NCBI GenBank assembly: GCA_017509245.1
Contig: JAFWQC010000039.1
Span: 1-58,568, forward strand
DNA length: 58,568 nucleotides
Source of the DNA: Clostridiales bacterium
Lineage (GTDB): Bacteria; Bacillota; Clostridia; Saccharofermentanales; Saccharofermentanaceae
Direction of reading: 5' to 3'
The stretch's first letter is position 1. The number at the start of each line of letters is the position of its first letter. Below, one piece after another: positions 1-9,506 of this stretch. The position numbers and the translations under genes were made by a program. The notes under the pieces are model-generated. The model did not search any database. It was given only the letters and a program-made list of their open reading frames with translations, and was not told the DNA's origin.

Positions 1-60
1 CGGTAGAGCACTTGACTTTTAATCAAGGGGTCTGGAGTTCGAACCTCCAGTGAGCCACCA
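1..60 (+). tRNA. tRNA-Lys(TTT), 5' truncated by window edge
   Basis: The window opens inside the D arm of a tRNA. The anticodon arm at about 11-27 has stem cttga/tcaag and loop cttttaa, giving anticodon TTT for lysine. The T arm follows with a ttcgaa loop, then a 3' acceptor strand gtgagcc, the discriminator A and an encoded CCA ending at 60. The matching 5' acceptor strand lies before the window. Confidence 0.93.
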
Positions 61-71
61 ATGAATATTCA

Positions 72-107
72 TTGCTCAAGGATATTATGTCCTTGAGCAA
101 TTTTTTT
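72..107 (+). terminator. Rho-independent terminator after tRNA-Lys
   Basis: An 11-bp perfect stem (72-82 with 90-100) with a 7-nt loop is followed at once by seven T residues (101-107). It ends the tRNA transcript. Confidence 0.9.
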
Positions 108-231
108 GAACAAACATCGTACAACGGCCGTGAAACATCAACGATTATTTAGTTTTAGATTACAAACTCGTGACTTTTTAGCCGCTTGCCCGATTTTTGC
201 TTGATTTAAAGGATTATTTAATTGCGTTCGA

Positions 232-240
232 TGTTAGAAT
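232..240 (+). promoter_or_regulatory. Possible extended -10 promoter for the NlpC/P60 gene
   Basis: TGT followed by TAGAAT at 235-240 fits an extended -10 element about 50 nt before the start codon. No good -35 is visible 16-18 nt upstream, so this is tentative. Confidence 0.4.
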
Positions 241-292
241 TAAGATGAAAAATTTGCGGATAGCTTTTTCGAGCACGCTTTGAAGGACGAGA

Positions 293-1594
293 ATGGTAAG
301 TAAAAGGGTAATTAATCTTGTTTCAGCATGTGTTGCCGGATCGATCGCGGTCGGCGCTATTACCGTGCATGAATGCGGATCGAGCACGGACATCTCGCTT
401 CAGAGTCCGTCTTTGATCGGCCCCAACGCCGTCCCTTTCTGCGAACTCGAGTCAGCCGGCTATGAGGAAGCGTCAGAGACAGCATATGTTCCGATCAGCC
501 TCGGCAATGCTTCCGTTGACATCGACGATTACACATTTATCGCAATGACGTCTTATTCTGACATTGCTTCCGAATTCGGCAAGAATCCCGCTGATCCTTC
601 AACTTATGACGGCAAGACATGCTGGCTCAATGCTGATACGATCCTCATTGCGGAGAAGGCTGAAAGCAACGGTGAAGAATCCACAGAAGAATCTGATGAG
701 GAAGAGGAAGTAACCAATCTCAAGATCGGTGATACCGTCATCAGGATCGCTTATACAAATGAATGGTCACACGTAAAGCTTCCTGACGGCAAGCTTGGTT
801 ATATCAAGAACAGCGATCTTTCCGAAACGGAGATCACACCTGTTCCTACAGCAACACCTATTCCTACGAACACTCCCACACCGAAGCCGACTTCAAAGCC
901 TTCGAACAGTTCGTCTTCTTCGAGCAGTTCTTCAAGCAGCTCAAGCAGTTCGAGCAGCTCAAGCAGCGACTATAAGGAAACTTCATGCGACAAGACTGTT
1001 TATGCAGGCTGTGCACTCAATACAAGATCCGGCCCGGGTATCTCATACTCGTTGCTCTCAACGCTTTCAATCGGCTCAAAGATCTCTGTCGTTGCAGAGA
1101 CGGACAACGGCTGGTATAAGTCATCTTCCGGCTATTACGTAAAGGCAAGCCTTACACAGGAAACAGAGCCTACACCTACACCTAAGCCGGAATCCTCAAG
1201 TGGTGATTCAAGCTCCTCAATGGGCGATACGTCTTCCGACTTTGCTACATTTATCAGGAGCTTCATCGGATGTAAATATGTATATGGCGGAGCTTCGCCG
1301 ACGAAGGGCTTCGACTGTTCCGGATTCGTTATGTATTGCTACGATACATATTACGGAATCTCTCTGCCTCACGGCGCTACAAGCCAGTCAAAGAAGGGCT
1401 GGGAAGTATCCAAGGACGAGATCCAGGTAGGCGACATCATCTGCTTCGACCGTGACGGTGACGGCACAATGGAACACTCCGCACTCTACGTAGGTAATGA
1501 CAAATACGTACATGCGCAGGGTTCCGCCACAGGCGTTGTTGAATCCACATTCTCATCGGCTACGGGTATCGCTCACATCAGACGTGTAAGATAA
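293..1594 (+). CDS. Secreted NlpC/P60 peptidoglycan endopeptidase with SH3 domains
   Basis: 433-residue exported cell-wall hydrolase, expected to cut gamma-D-glutamyl-diamino acid bonds in wall peptides. Residues 1-25 form a signal peptide. An SH3-like region with an acidic insert lies at about 100-178. A Pro/Thr-rich linker leads into a tract of 20 consecutive serines (residues 206-225). A second bacterial SH3 domain lies at about 235-290, and the NlpC/P60 domain at about 318-433. The catalytic Cys is C342 in the FDCSGF motif, with H395 in EHSALYVG and H407 as the third polar residue. The start has an AAGGAC site at 283-288. The gene stands alone between the tRNA and a convergent peptidase gene. 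The family call is firm; the exact bond cut is inferred. Confidence 0.93.
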   Translation: MVSKRVINLVSACVAGSIAVGAITVHECGSSTDISLQSPSLIGPNAVPFCELESAGYEEASETAYVPISLGNASVDIDDYTFIAMTSYSDIASEFGKNPADPSTYDGKTCWLNADTILIAEKAESNGEESTEESDEEEEVTNLKIGDTVIRIAYTNEWSHVKLPDGKLGYIKNSDLSETEITPVPTATPIPTNTPTPKPTSKPSNSSSSSSSSSSSSSSSSSSSSDYKETSCDKTVYAGCALNTRSGPGISYSLLSTLSIGSKISVVAETDNGWYKSSSGYYVKASLTQETEPTPTPKPESSSGDSSSSMGDTSSDFATFIRSFIGCKYVYGGASPTKGFDCSGFVMYCYDTYYGISLPHGATSQSKKGWEVSKDEIQVGDIICFDRDGDGTMEHSALYVGNDKYVHAQGSATGVVESTFSSATGIAHIRRVR

Positions 1595-1606
1595 TGTTCT
1601 GTTAGT

Positions 1607-1750
1607 GCGCCCGATTGACTCTGGGGCGCGGTGACGGGGAGTGGTGAATTCCGTCACCATTTCGTAACCAAGCCGATTTGCATATTGATTTCTCAAAGGT
1701 TGACTGTCGCGAATAAGCGTGTAGCAGTGCGGTACAGCACACTACCGCAC
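1607..1750. other. Convergent intergenic region with three hairpins
   Basis: Between the converging hydrolase and dipeptidase genes are three perfect inverted repeats: GCGCCC/GGGCGC (1607-1612 with 1624-1629), GGTGACGG/CCGTCACC (1630-1637 with 1651-1658) and GTGCGGTA/TACCGCAC (1727-1734 with 1743-1750). None is followed by a clear T tract, so they may act as mRNA end or processing structures rather than classic terminators. Confidence 0.45.
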
Positions 1751-1780
1751 ACTCCAGCGCCACACCTCGAATACAACGAC

Positions 1781-3100
1781 TTACTTTCCGCACAACCCCT
1801 TAATAGCTTCAGTCAGTATCTTTATGTCGGCGTCGAAGTCCCTGACTGCGCGGCATTCGTTTGCCTGGTGGCACTGGTCTTCCTGCCAGGGCGTCTGTAT
1901 GCCGAATGCGATCGTGTTTGGCATGTGCCTTGCGTATGTGCCGCCGCCGATGGCGATCGGTTCGGTGTAAGAGTTCAGATAATCCGGCATGAAGCCTGTG
2001 TATAATGGCATGTTTTCTTTCCAGATGTCAGTGAGCAAAGAGATCTCAGGAAGGTCTCTGGTTTTATAAAGCGGTGCCATCTGGTTTAATACTTCGACGG
2101 AAAGGCCGTATTCTGCGGCTCTCATTGCGATGTGCGAAGTGATCGCGTCCATGCTGTAGCTTACAGGGCATCTGATGTCGATTACGAGCGATTCGCCGTC
2201 CTCGCCGCAGAGCAGTACGGCGGGGTTTGCGGTTACGCTGCCTGATTCGTCGGTGATGTTGCAGCCGGTGTATTCGGCTGCGGTGCAGGGTACCAGCTCT
2301 TTGGCGATGAAGCTTAGGAGGGGGGAATTGCGGTAGTCTGCGCCGTCGTTTTCGATCTCTTTGATCATCTCGAAAATCGCATTCACGCCAAGATCAGGCT
2401 TGGATGCATGCGCCGTCTTTCCGCGAACCGTATATTCCTTGCCGTCGATGATGCAAGAACTTGAAGCGGGGACCATGTTGGCTGCTGAGCCGGCTTTTGC
2501 AACGACGGGAGAAGCCTCGTCAGATGAGACTTTGATATGAAGGATGCCTTTCTCGGCATAGATGACGGGGAATTCGCCGTCGGGAGTTATCGCGAATGAA
2601 GGGAGCTCGCCTTTGGCTGCGTAGGTTTCGACGCATGAGCAGGTGCGCTCCTCGTCGGTTCCTAAGATGAGGCGGATCCTTTTGGCGGGGGCAAAACCGC
2701 TGTCCATGAGCCTTTTCATTGCGATATATGAAGCTAAGGCGGGGCCTTTGTCGTCAACGATGCCGCGGCCGTAGAGGTAACCGTCTTTAAGTGTCAGCTC
2801 GAAAGGGGGAGTGTCCCAGCCGTCGCCTGCGGGGACGACGTCGAGGTGGCATACGATGCCGATGAGATCGGCGTTCTCGGGGCCGAATTCGACCCAGCCG
2901 ACACGGTTTTCGATGACGCCGGTCCTCATGCCGGCAGAAGATGCGGTGTCTAAAAAGAATTTCAGGGCTTCGAAGGGCTTCGCGCCGTATGGAAGCGTGC
3001 CGTAAACGGGGTCTTCGGCAGGAGTTGAGCCTGTGCTTTCGATCGCGATGAGATCTTTGATGAATTTATATTCTTCCTGAGTCAGTGTTGAATTGTCCAT
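1781..3100 (-). CDS. pepV: M20 family dipeptidase (Sapep/PepV type)
   Basis: 439-residue zinc- or manganese-dependent dipeptidase of the M20 family, likely cytosolic and active in the last steps of peptide use. The first metal ligand is H85 in [12 protein letters not shown]. The bridging aspartate lies in [10 protein letters not shown] (about D116), the catalytic and metal glutamates are E150/E151, another ligand is D174 in TPDGEFP, and a C-terminal His lies in CHQANE at about 412. This layout matches PepV, which is usually about 460-470 residues. The start has a strong GGAGG seven bases upstream. It is divergent from the polysaccharide operon and probably unrelated housekeeping. Carnosinase-like specificity cannot be excluded. 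Confidence 0.88.
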   Translation of the reverse strand: MDNSTLTQEEYKFIKDLIAIESTGSTPAEDPVYGTLPYGAKPFEALKFFLDTASSAGMRTGVIENRVGWVEFGPENADLIGIVCHLDVVPAGDGWDTPPFELTLKDGYLYGRGIVDDKGPALASYIAMKRLMDSGFAPAKRIRLILGTDEERTCSCVETYAAKGELPSFAITPDGEFPVIYAEKGILHIKVSSDEASPVVAKAGSAANMVPASSSCIIDGKEYTVRGKTAHASKPDLGVNAIFEMIKEIENDGADYRNSPLLSFIAKELVPCTAAEYTGCNITDESGSVTANPAVLLCGEDGESLVIDIRCPVSYSMDAITSHIAMRAAEYGLSVEVLNQMAPLYKTRDLPEISLLTDIWKENMPLYTGFMPDYLNSYTEPIAIGGGTYARHMPNTIAFGIQTPWQEDQCHQANECRAVRDFDADIKILTEAIKGLCGK

Positions 3101-3113
3101 TATGTGCCTCCGG

Positions 3114-3201
3114 GCCGGTTGGTTATAAACCGCTTATTTGTGATTGGTGAGTTATCATCCTGCTGCTTAGGAGCCGGTAACTATCAATCGCTTATTTATG
3201 A
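3114..3201. repeat. Imperfect direct repeat in divergent intergenic region
   Basis: Two roughly 30-bp units at 3114-3143 and 3173-3201 both begin gccggt and end cgcttattt(g/a)tga, with a diverged middle. They lie upstream of the dipeptidase gene and of the first polysaccharide promoter. A regulator binding site is possible but not shown. Confidence 0.35.
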
Positions 3202-3312
3202 GAATGATATCACAATGGGAGCGGATGCTATCAGGGGAAAGCCCAATATGGCAAAGATGAGGCAATTGCCTTTAATCTGCTGGCTTTGTGGTGTGAGGCA
3301 AGTTCCGGTGAT

Positions 3313-3341
3313 TTGTATAAAAATCGATAAAAGTCTATAAT
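3313..3341 (+). promoter_or_regulatory. Promoter of the first polysaccharide operon
   Basis: TTGTAT (3313-3318) and a perfect TATAAT (3336-3341) are 17 bp apart. The predicted start near 3348 gives a short leader containing AAGGAG (3357-3362) before the ATG at 3371. Confidence 0.65.
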
Positions 3342-3370
3342 CTAATAATTATAATTAAGGAGATATATGG

Positions 3371-4837
3371 ATGGAGTCGAGTAAGAATGAGTCTTCTGAG
3401 GTCTATATCAAGGTCAGGGACCTGATATATGTGCTCTTGAAGAATTTGGGGATAATCCTTATTGCGGGCATCGTTTTGGGCGGCGCGCTGTTTGGTTACA
3501 GATTTGCCAAGAAGACAACAACAGCCAACGTTCTCGATACAACTGTCAGGATAAGTGCAAGTGAGACTGATAAGGAATATCAGACCCGTGTCGGCAATGT
3601 TGAGAGAGCAAGAGATATCGTTGATGCGATCGGAGAATTGAATGAGCAGATCGATAACCAGAGACACTATGTGTCAGATTCAGTATTCATGAAGATCGAT
3701 CCCGAGAATGAATATGAATCAACCACGCAGATACTTATCACTCTTGAGGACAGCAGTACAAGCGGCCTTGATATGGCTCTCGTAAGTGCTTATGAGCGTG
3801 ATATCAGGGGCGGTTCGTTCCTCGATGAATATTCGGAGAAGATAGGCACCAGGCCTGACTATGTGAAGGAATTGATAATCTTTACAAGTGACGCTCCCGA
3901 ATATTCCTTCATCAGTGTTAATAACTATGCAATTTCGATGTATATCAGGGTCTACGGCCCCACATATGAGTTTACGAAGGAAGTAATGGATCTTGTTATT
4001 GCAGAGGTACAAGGTGTTAATGCCGAGCTCAGCAAGAGCGTTGCGCCTCACAAGGTTACGGTTCTCGGAACCCAGGAGGTCGTTAAGTATGATCCTCAGT
4101 CTAGGGATTATCAGGTTAACCACACCGGCAAGCTTGAGACTTTGCAGAAGCAGATCGCCACTTATTATGATTCACTTGACAGTGTTGCTGATGTTCTCGG
4201 AGTTAAGAGAAATGATATCATCAATTATTTCGAAGCAAATGAGAGAGTCGTCGTAGACGAAATCCCTTCTGATTATGCGGAATCTGACGTAAGCACGATG
4301 AGCATGATCAAGTCTTCATTGAAGTATGCGGTCCTCGGATTCCTTGCAGGTGCTTTCATTGTCGTATTGTTCTATATCCTGAAGTACATCTTCGGAAAGA
4401 AGATCATTACACAGGCACAGTTCTTCAGCGTATTCGGCGGAATAAAGAAGATCGGCGTTTTAAAGCCCTCCGGCAACAGATGCAAGTATACCGAGTTCAT
4501 CGAGATCAAGGCTGAAGATGATTCCAGGATGAGTGCTGATAACACCAAAAAGCTCATCAGTGCCAACTACGGCAACCTTACAAGAGATCTTGGCAAAGTA
4601 CTCATTACCGGTACTGCAGATAAGAAAAAGATGGACGAGACTGTTAAAGCACTCGGACTTAAGGGCGACTACAAGCCTGACATTTTCAGTGATCCTGATA
4701 TCTTAACAGCAGTTCCGGATTACGACGGCGTCGTTCTCATCGAGCAGCGCGGCGTATCAACATTCAAGAACGTTTCCAACGAGATCGAGCTCATCAGTAA
4801 CGGCGGGACAAAGATCGTAGGCGCGGTAATCATTTAA
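3371..4837 (+). CDS. Wzz-like polysaccharide chain-length / export protein
   Basis: 488-residue membrane protein with the Wzz/CpsC layout. It has a short cytosolic N terminus, a transmembrane helix at about 24-45, a long mostly extracytoplasmic region, and a second helix at about 317-340 just after the usual position for the Wzz family. An extra C-terminal cytosolic region of about 150 residues follows. It has no visible Walker A motif, so it is not a fused tyrosine kinase, but its position recalls a degenerate BY-kinase-like domain. It is the first gene of the operon, behind its own promoter and an AAGGAG site. The likely role is control of polymer length during Wzy-dependent synthesis; this is inferred from architecture and context. 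Confidence 0.7.
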   Translation: MESSKNESSEVYIKVRDLIYVLLKNLGIILIAGIVLGGALFGYRFAKKTTTANVLDTTVRISASETDKEYQTRVGNVERARDIVDAIGELNEQIDNQRHYVSDSVFMKIDPENEYESTTQILITLEDSSTSGLDMALVSAYERDIRGGSFLDEYSEKIGTRPDYVKELIIFTSDAPEYSFISVNNYAISMYIRVYGPTYEFTKEVMDLVIAEVQGVNAELSKSVAPHKVTVLGTQEVVKYDPQSRDYQVNHTGKLETLQKQIATYYDSLDSVADVLGVKRNDIINYFEANERVVVDEIPSDYAESDVSTMSMIKSSLKYAVLGFLAGAFIVVLFYILKYIFGKKIITQAQFFSVFGGIKKIGVLKPSGNRCKYTEFIEIKAEDDSRMSADNTKKLISANYGNLTRDLGKVLITGTADKKKMDETVKALGLKGDYKPDIFSDPDILTAVPDYDGVVLIEQRGVSTFKNVSNEIELISNGGTKIVGAVII

Positions 4838-4863
4838 GACTTAAGAAAGTAAGGTTTGATCAA

Positions 4864-6792
4864 TTGGCTGACAACGCGAAAACAAAGCCGGCAATGAGCA
4901 GACATTGGCTGTATAGAGCCATAATACTTGCTGTTCTTGACTTTGTTTTGATGGCTCTTAGTTTTGCTGCGGCACTGCTTATCAGGTTTGATCTGAAGTT
5001 TTCACAGATCGAACAGCAGTATGTCGTAAAATACCTGATCGCCGTGCCTGTATGCGCAGTGGTCATCATTACGATCTTCGGGATCTTCAAGATGTACCAC
5101 AGCATATGGCGTTTCGCGTCATTCTCCGAATTTGAGCGGATCGTTAAGTCATGGGCATGCTTTACGCTGCTGGTATTAGTTTTCGAGCTCATAAACACAT
5201 TCGCAACGCATGTGAGGATCTTCCCGATATCGGTATGGATCATTGCGATCATATTCGGCTTTGTCACTACGACGTCGCTTAGATTCGGATTCAGGTTCAT
5301 CAACTTTATGAATAAGGACAAGTCCGTAACCAAGGACTGCTCGAATATCATGATCATCGGCGCGGGCGCCTGCGGCAAGGACGTTATCCATGAGATCGTC
5401 ATGAGCCGCCATGTTAATGCAAAGGTCTGTTGCGCGATCGATGATAACCCGGTCAAGATCGGCAGAGAGATCGACGGCGTGCCGATCGTCGGCAACAGGA
5501 ATGACATTCCCAGAATTGCGGAAGAATACAATATCGACGAGATCATTTTCGCGATCCCGGACGCAAGGGGCGTCGACCGCAAGGACATACTTGATATCTG
5601 TTCGTCCACGAACTGCAAGGTAAGGATAATTCCGGGAATGTATCAGATAATAGACGGCTCAGTTACCGTTAATACGATCAGAAATGTCCAGATCGAGGAC
5701 CTTCTCGGAAGAGACCCGGTCAAGGCTAACGTCGACAGCATAAGGGCTTATATCAAGGACAAGACCGTCATGGTTACGGGCGGCGGCGGATCGATCGGAT
5801 CCGAGCTTTGCAGACAGATCGCGATGGCAAAGCCCAAACTCCTGATAATCTTCGATATCTACGAGAATAACGCATTCTGGATCGAGCGCGAGTTGAAGGA
5901 GAAATATGGCGATAAGCTCAACGTGATCGCGCTGATCGGTTCTGTCAGGAACACGAACAGGGTCGACTGGATCATGGATAAATACCGTCCGGAGATAATA
6001 TTCCATGCGGCTGCACATAAGCATGTTCCGCTCATGGAAGTATCGCCGAATGAAGCAATCAAGAATAATGTTTTCGGCACATATAATGTTGCGCAGGCGG
6101 CAGTTAAATACGGCGTTAAGAGATTTGTTCTTATCTCCACGGACAAGGCCGTCAATCCGACGAACATCATGGGCGCATCCAAGAGAATATGCGAGATGGT
6201 CATCCAGATGATGGACAGGAAAGCCCAGGAGATGTTTGACAATGACGAGATCAGGGTAAGGACCACGTTCTCGGCAGTCAGATTCGGCAATGTGATCGGC
6301 TCCAACGGTTCTGTCCTTAAGATCTTCGAGAAGCAGATCGCCAACGGCGGTCCGGTTACAGTTACAGACAAGAACATCATCCGTTATTTCATGACTATTC
6401 CTGAAGCAGTCGTGCTCGTTATGGAGTCAGGCGCTTATGCGAGGGGCGGAGAGATCTTCGTGCTCAATATGGGAAGCCCTGTTAAGATCGATGATGTTGC
6501 GCGCAGGATGATCAAGCTCTCCGGTTTTGTGCCCGACGTAGACATCAAGGTCGTTTATACGGGATTAAGACCGGGCGAGAAGCTTTATGAAGAGTGCCTG
6601 ATGGATGAGGAAGGGTTAAGAGAGACGGAAGAGAATAAGGATATCTCGATCGCACAGCCGATCCCGATGGATGATGAGGAGTTCTTAAGACAGCTTAAAG
6701 AACTTGATGCTGCGGCTAAGTCAGAGAGTGAAGATATCAAGCAGATAGTATCCGGGATCGTTAAGACATACAGACCGTATGATGAGAAATAA
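4864..6792 (+). CDS. FlaA1/CapD-type membrane NDP-sugar 4,6-dehydratase (first copy)
   Basis: 642-residue long-chain dehydratase of the WbpM/PglF/CapD family. About four transmembrane helices span residues 15-145. A CoA-binding-like Rossmann domain follows (GAGACG near 165). The catalytic extended-SDR domain starts with GGGGSIG near residue 306. The usual YxxxK is replaced by M436...K440, the Met form typical of this family. It should convert UDP-GlcNAc to a 4-keto-6-deoxy sugar for 2,4-diamino- or FucNAc-type residues. The start is TTG at 4864 with AAGG upstream; no better ATG lies nearby. It is followed by an initiating sugar transferase, the usual pairing. A paralogue lies at 51480. Confidence 0.92.
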   Translation: MADNAKTKPAMSRHWLYRAIILAVLDFVLMALSFAAALLIRFDLKFSQIEQQYVVKYLIAVPVCAVVIITIFGIFKMYHSIWRFASFSEFERIVKSWACFTLLVLVFELINTFATHVRIFPISVWIIAIIFGFVTTTSLRFGFRFINFMNKDKSVTKDCSNIMIIGAGACGKDVIHEIVMSRHVNAKVCCAIDDNPVKIGREIDGVPIVGNRNDIPRIAEEYNIDEIIFAIPDARGVDRKDILDICSSTNCKVRIIPGMYQIIDGSVTVNTIRNVQIEDLLGRDPVKANVDSIRAYIKDKTVMVTGGGGSIGSELCRQIAMAKPKLLIIFDIYENNAFWIERELKEKYGDKLNVIALIGSVRNTNRVDWIMDKYRPEIIFHAAAHKHVPLMEVSPNEAIKNNVFGTYNVAQAAVKYGVKRFVLISTDKAVNPTNIMGASKRICEMVIQMMDRKAQEMFDNDEIRVRTTFSAVRFGNVIGSNGSVLKIFEKQIANGGPVTVTDKNIIRYFMTIPEAVVLVMESGAYARGGEIFVLNMGSPVKIDDVARRMIKLSGFVPDVDIKVVYTGLRPGEKLYEECLMDEEGLRETEENKDISIAQPIPMDDEEFLRQLKELDAAAKSESEDIKQIVSGIVKTYRPYDEK

Positions 6793-6802
6793 AGGATAAG
6801 AG

Positions 6803-7522
6803 ATGGCGGGTGTAAAGAGGTTGAATCCTAAGAGATGGTTTATTCTCCCGAAGTGGGAGCAATTGCCGGATGAATTCAGGACTGATGTCGTGATGCCTTA
6901 TTATGACGCCCTTTCAAAGCGCAAGGCATCGTTGTTCTTTAAGCGCGTTTTCGATGTCATAGTATCTTTTATCGCGATAATCATCTTATCTTTGCCGATG
7001 CTGATCGTCGCGATCCTCATCAAATGTGATTCCAGGGGTCCCGTGTTCTTCAGGCAGGAGAGGGTTACCACTTTCGGCGCGAAGTTCAGGATCCACAAGT
7101 TCAGGACGATGGTCAATAATGCCGATAAGATGGGTACCAGCGTTACTATCGGCAACGATTGCAGGATCACAAAGATCGGATCGAAGATCAGAGACCACAG
7201 GATCGATGAGCTTCCCCAGCTTTTCGACGTATTATCAGGCAACATGACATTCGTCGGCACAAGACCTGAAGTCGTTAAATATGTTGACAGATATACTGAC
7301 GAGATGATGGCAACGCTCCTGATGCCCGCAGGCGTTACATCGATCGCGAGCATTGAATATAAGGATGAGGCCGAGCTTCTGGAGAAGGCCGAAGATGCTG
7401 ATGACGTATATGTCAATGAGATACTTCCAGAGAAGATGAAGTACAATCTTAAGTCCGTTAAAGAGTTCGGATTCTTCAAAGATATCGGCGTTTTGTTCAA
7501 GACGGTCGCGGCGGTCTTCTAG
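6803..7522 (+). CDS. Initiating sugar-phosphate transferase (polyisoprenyl-phosphate hexose-1-phosphate transferase)
   Basis: 239-residue member of the bacterial sugar transferase family (PF02397, WcaJ/PglC type). It has a single N-terminal hydrophobic segment at about 48-73, then the conserved FFRQER and KFRTM motifs, and the DELPQLFDVLSGNMTFVG and RPE segments. It transfers a sugar-1-phosphate from UDP-sugar to undecaprenyl phosphate, starting the repeat unit at the inner membrane face. It is the short PglC-like form without the N-terminal CoA-binding domain. It lies 10 bp after the dehydratase, whose product is a probable donor sugar. A second, longer initiating enzyme is at 16058. Confidence 0.92.
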   Translation: MAGVKRLNPKRWFILPKWEQLPDEFRTDVVMPYYDALSKRKASLFFKRVFDVIVSFIAIIILSLPMLIVAILIKCDSRGPVFFRQERVTTFGAKFRIHKFRTMVNNADKMGTSVTIGNDCRITKIGSKIRDHRIDELPQLFDVLSGNMTFVGTRPEVVKYVDRYTDEMMATLLMPAGVTSIASIEYKDEAELLEKAEDADDVYVNEILPEKMKYNLKSVKEFGFFKDIGVLFKTVAAVF

Positions 7523-7548
7523 GTTATACTGATGGCAAGAGGAGAGAT

Positions 7549-8535
7549 ATGTTAAAGCTATCAATTTGTATAATCGCATATAACGAAGAGAATTTTCTTC
7601 CAAGGCTTTTGGAGGATATTAAGTCTCAGGAATATCCTCATGAATATACTGAGGTCGTGCTTATAGACGGCATGTCGCAGGATAAGACGAAGGCGATAAT
7701 GGAAGCTTTCAAGGCTGAGGACAACGGCTTTTATAACGTTCGGGTGCTGGATAATCCCAAGCGGATTCAGGCTGCAGGCTGGAATGTTGCGGTAGATAAT
7801 TTCACGGGCGATGTCTTGTCCAGGATCGATGCGCATACGCATATCCCGTCTGATTTCTCGCGCAAGGTAATGGCTGATATTGAGCAGGGCGAGAATGTCG
7901 TCGGCGGCAAGCGTCCGTGCCTTGTCGAGTCTGATTCGAAATGGGCGAAAATGCTTCTTTCAACTGAGAACGCTCTTTTCGGAAGCAGCATCAATTCGAG
8001 CAGAAGAAGTGAGACTAAGACTTATATCAATACGATGTTCCACGCTTCCTACAGAAGGGAAGTTTTCGAGAAGGTCGGACATTTTAATGAGAAACTCATA
8101 AGAACTGAAGATAATGAGATGCATTACCGCATCCGCGAGGCAGGATATAAGCTCCTTTATGATCCGGAGATCGTATCTTACCAGTACGCGAGATCGAGCC
8201 TTAAGCGCATGATAAAGCAGAAGTTCGGAAACGGTTACTGGATCGGCCAAACAGTTAAAGTTTGCCCGCGATGCTTATCGCTTTATCATTTCGTGCCTCT
8301 GGCATTTGTGCTCGCGATAATTGTGACGTCGGTCATTGCAGTATTCGGGTTCCCGTGGCTTTCGCTTATAATGTGGGGGCTTTACGGGCTCTTCGCATTT
8401 GTAAGTATGATAATCGCCATGATAAATGACGGATTCAGCTTCGCGATGCTCCTGATGCCCGCTATATTTCCGGTCCTTCACGTAAGTTACGGAATCGGCA
8501 CATTATGCGGACTTCTGCATTTTAAGAGGCTTTGA
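7549..8535 (+). CDS. Family 2 glycosyltransferase, ExoA-like, membrane anchored
   Basis: 328-residue GT2 enzyme. The N-terminal nucleotide-binding part carries SICIIAYNEENFL and a VVLIDGMSQDKT segment. An RTEDNEMHYRIREAGY acceptor-side motif lies near residue 186. Two or three hydrophobic helices occupy about 245-320. This arrangement matches ExoA-type transferases that add sugars to lipid-linked intermediates. The start has AAGAGGAGAG upstream. It is part of the first operon; donor and acceptor cannot be assigned. Confidence 0.88.
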   Translation: MLKLSICIIAYNEENFLPRLLEDIKSQEYPHEYTEVVLIDGMSQDKTKAIMEAFKAEDNGFYNVRVLDNPKRIQAAGWNVAVDNFTGDVLSRIDAHTHIPSDFSRKVMADIEQGENVVGGKRPCLVESDSKWAKMLLSTENALFGSSINSSRRSETKTYINTMFHASYRREVFEKVGHFNEKLIRTEDNEMHYRIREAGYKLLYDPEIVSYQYARSSLKRMIKQKFGNGYWIGQTVKVCPRCLSLYHFVPLAFVLAIIVTSVIAVFGFPWLSLIMWGLYGLFAFVSMIIAMINDGFSFAMLLMPAIFPVLHVSYGIGTLCGLLHFKRL

Positions 8536-8540
8536 GTGGT

Positions 8541-9506
8541 ATGGATGATCTGATCAGTGTCATTGTTCCGGTATATGGAACTGAAAGATACATAGCAAGG
8601 TGCTTAAAGAGCATCCTCGTTCAGACATACAAAAATATCGAGATCGTAGTCGTCGATGACGGCACAAAGGATAATGCAGCCGTGATAGCTGAGAGGATCG
8701 CAGAAAACGACACCAGGATCAGGGTAGTGCATAAGCCCAACGGGGGCCTTTCCTCTGCAAGGAACAAGGGCCTTGATGAAGCAAAGGGAAGCCTTATCGC
8801 TTATGTCGATTCCGATGATTTCATCGCACCTGATTTCGTTGAGGCTTTGTATAAGAATCTCAAGGAGAATGATGCAGACATCTCAAAGGTCTTATATGAG
8901 GAAGTGACCTTCGACGAACCGCAGGAAAGAAGCCTGACCGGCGAGATAAAGGTATATTCAGGTAAAGAAGTAGAGAAGGCATTCCTGGATCTAAATATCG
9001 ACAGCTGCTGCGACATCCTTTATAAGCGTGAATTGATCGGAGATACAAGATTCCCTGAAGGAAAGACGAGCGAAGATATCCCTTATAACTTTGAGATCTT
9101 CCGCAAGGCCCAAAAGTTCGTTGATGTTCCCGTGGTCAAGTATTTCTACTACCACAATCCCGAATCCATAAGTAACGGCCCTCTTGATAAGAACATGCTT
9201 AACTACACGGCTTTCCGCAAGCAGATCTATGAGCATTATGAGGGCAAGGGCAATGATGAACTGGAGCTCAAGGCTGAATCATTGTATGCAAGAGCCCTTA
9301 TGGGACTTACTGCAAGGATGTGCCTCTACGGATATAAGCCTGAGATAGACGAGAAGACTCAGAGAGCTGAGTTTAAGAAAGAATTTGTGCAGCATAAGCG
9401 CGCTTACTATAACGACAAGGGCATTCCTTTGTCGAGAAAGATACTGGCGGCGGGAGTATTTAATTTCTATCCCGTTGCGAGATTATTCAGAGGGGTTCTA
9501 AAGTGA
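8541..9506 (+). CDS. Family 2 glycosyltransferase
   Basis: 321-residue GT2 enzyme with LISVIVPVYGTERYI at the N terminus, VVDDGTKDN, a GGLSSARNKG motif and a YVDSDDF metal site (DxD type). The ATG at 8541 is chosen because AAGAGG at 8524-8529 is suitably placed; a TTG three codons earlier would be only two bases from that site. It starts just after the preceding gene's stop, and its own stop overlaps the next gene. It probably adds one sugar of the repeat unit in the cytosol. Confidence 0.9.
   Translation: MDDLISVIVPVYGTERYIARCLKSILVQTYKNIEIVVVDDGTKDNAAVIAERIAENDTRIRVVHKPNGGLSSARNKGLDEAKGSLIAYVDSDDFIAPDFVEALYKNLKENDADISKVLYEEVTFDEPQERSLTGEIKVYSGKEVEKAFLDLNIDSCCDILYKRELIGDTRFPEGKTSEDIPYNFEIFRKAQKFVDVPVVKYFYYHNPESISNGPLDKNMLNYTAFRKQIYEHYEGKGNDELELKAESLYARALMGLTARMCLYGYKPEIDEKTQRAEFKKEFVQHKRAYYNDKGIPLSRKILAAGVFNFYPVARLFRGVLK

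Noticed and set aside
795..1142. Arg/Ser-rich 115-residue frame inside the NlpC/P60 gene
   Set aside because: It is the out-of-frame reading of the serine tract and linker; the NlpC/P60 frame is fully supported.
4860..5618. 252-residue minus-strand open frame opposite the FlaA1-type dehydratase
   Set aside because: It mirrors the real gene's codons, has no ribosome site or recognisable domain, and runs against the operon.
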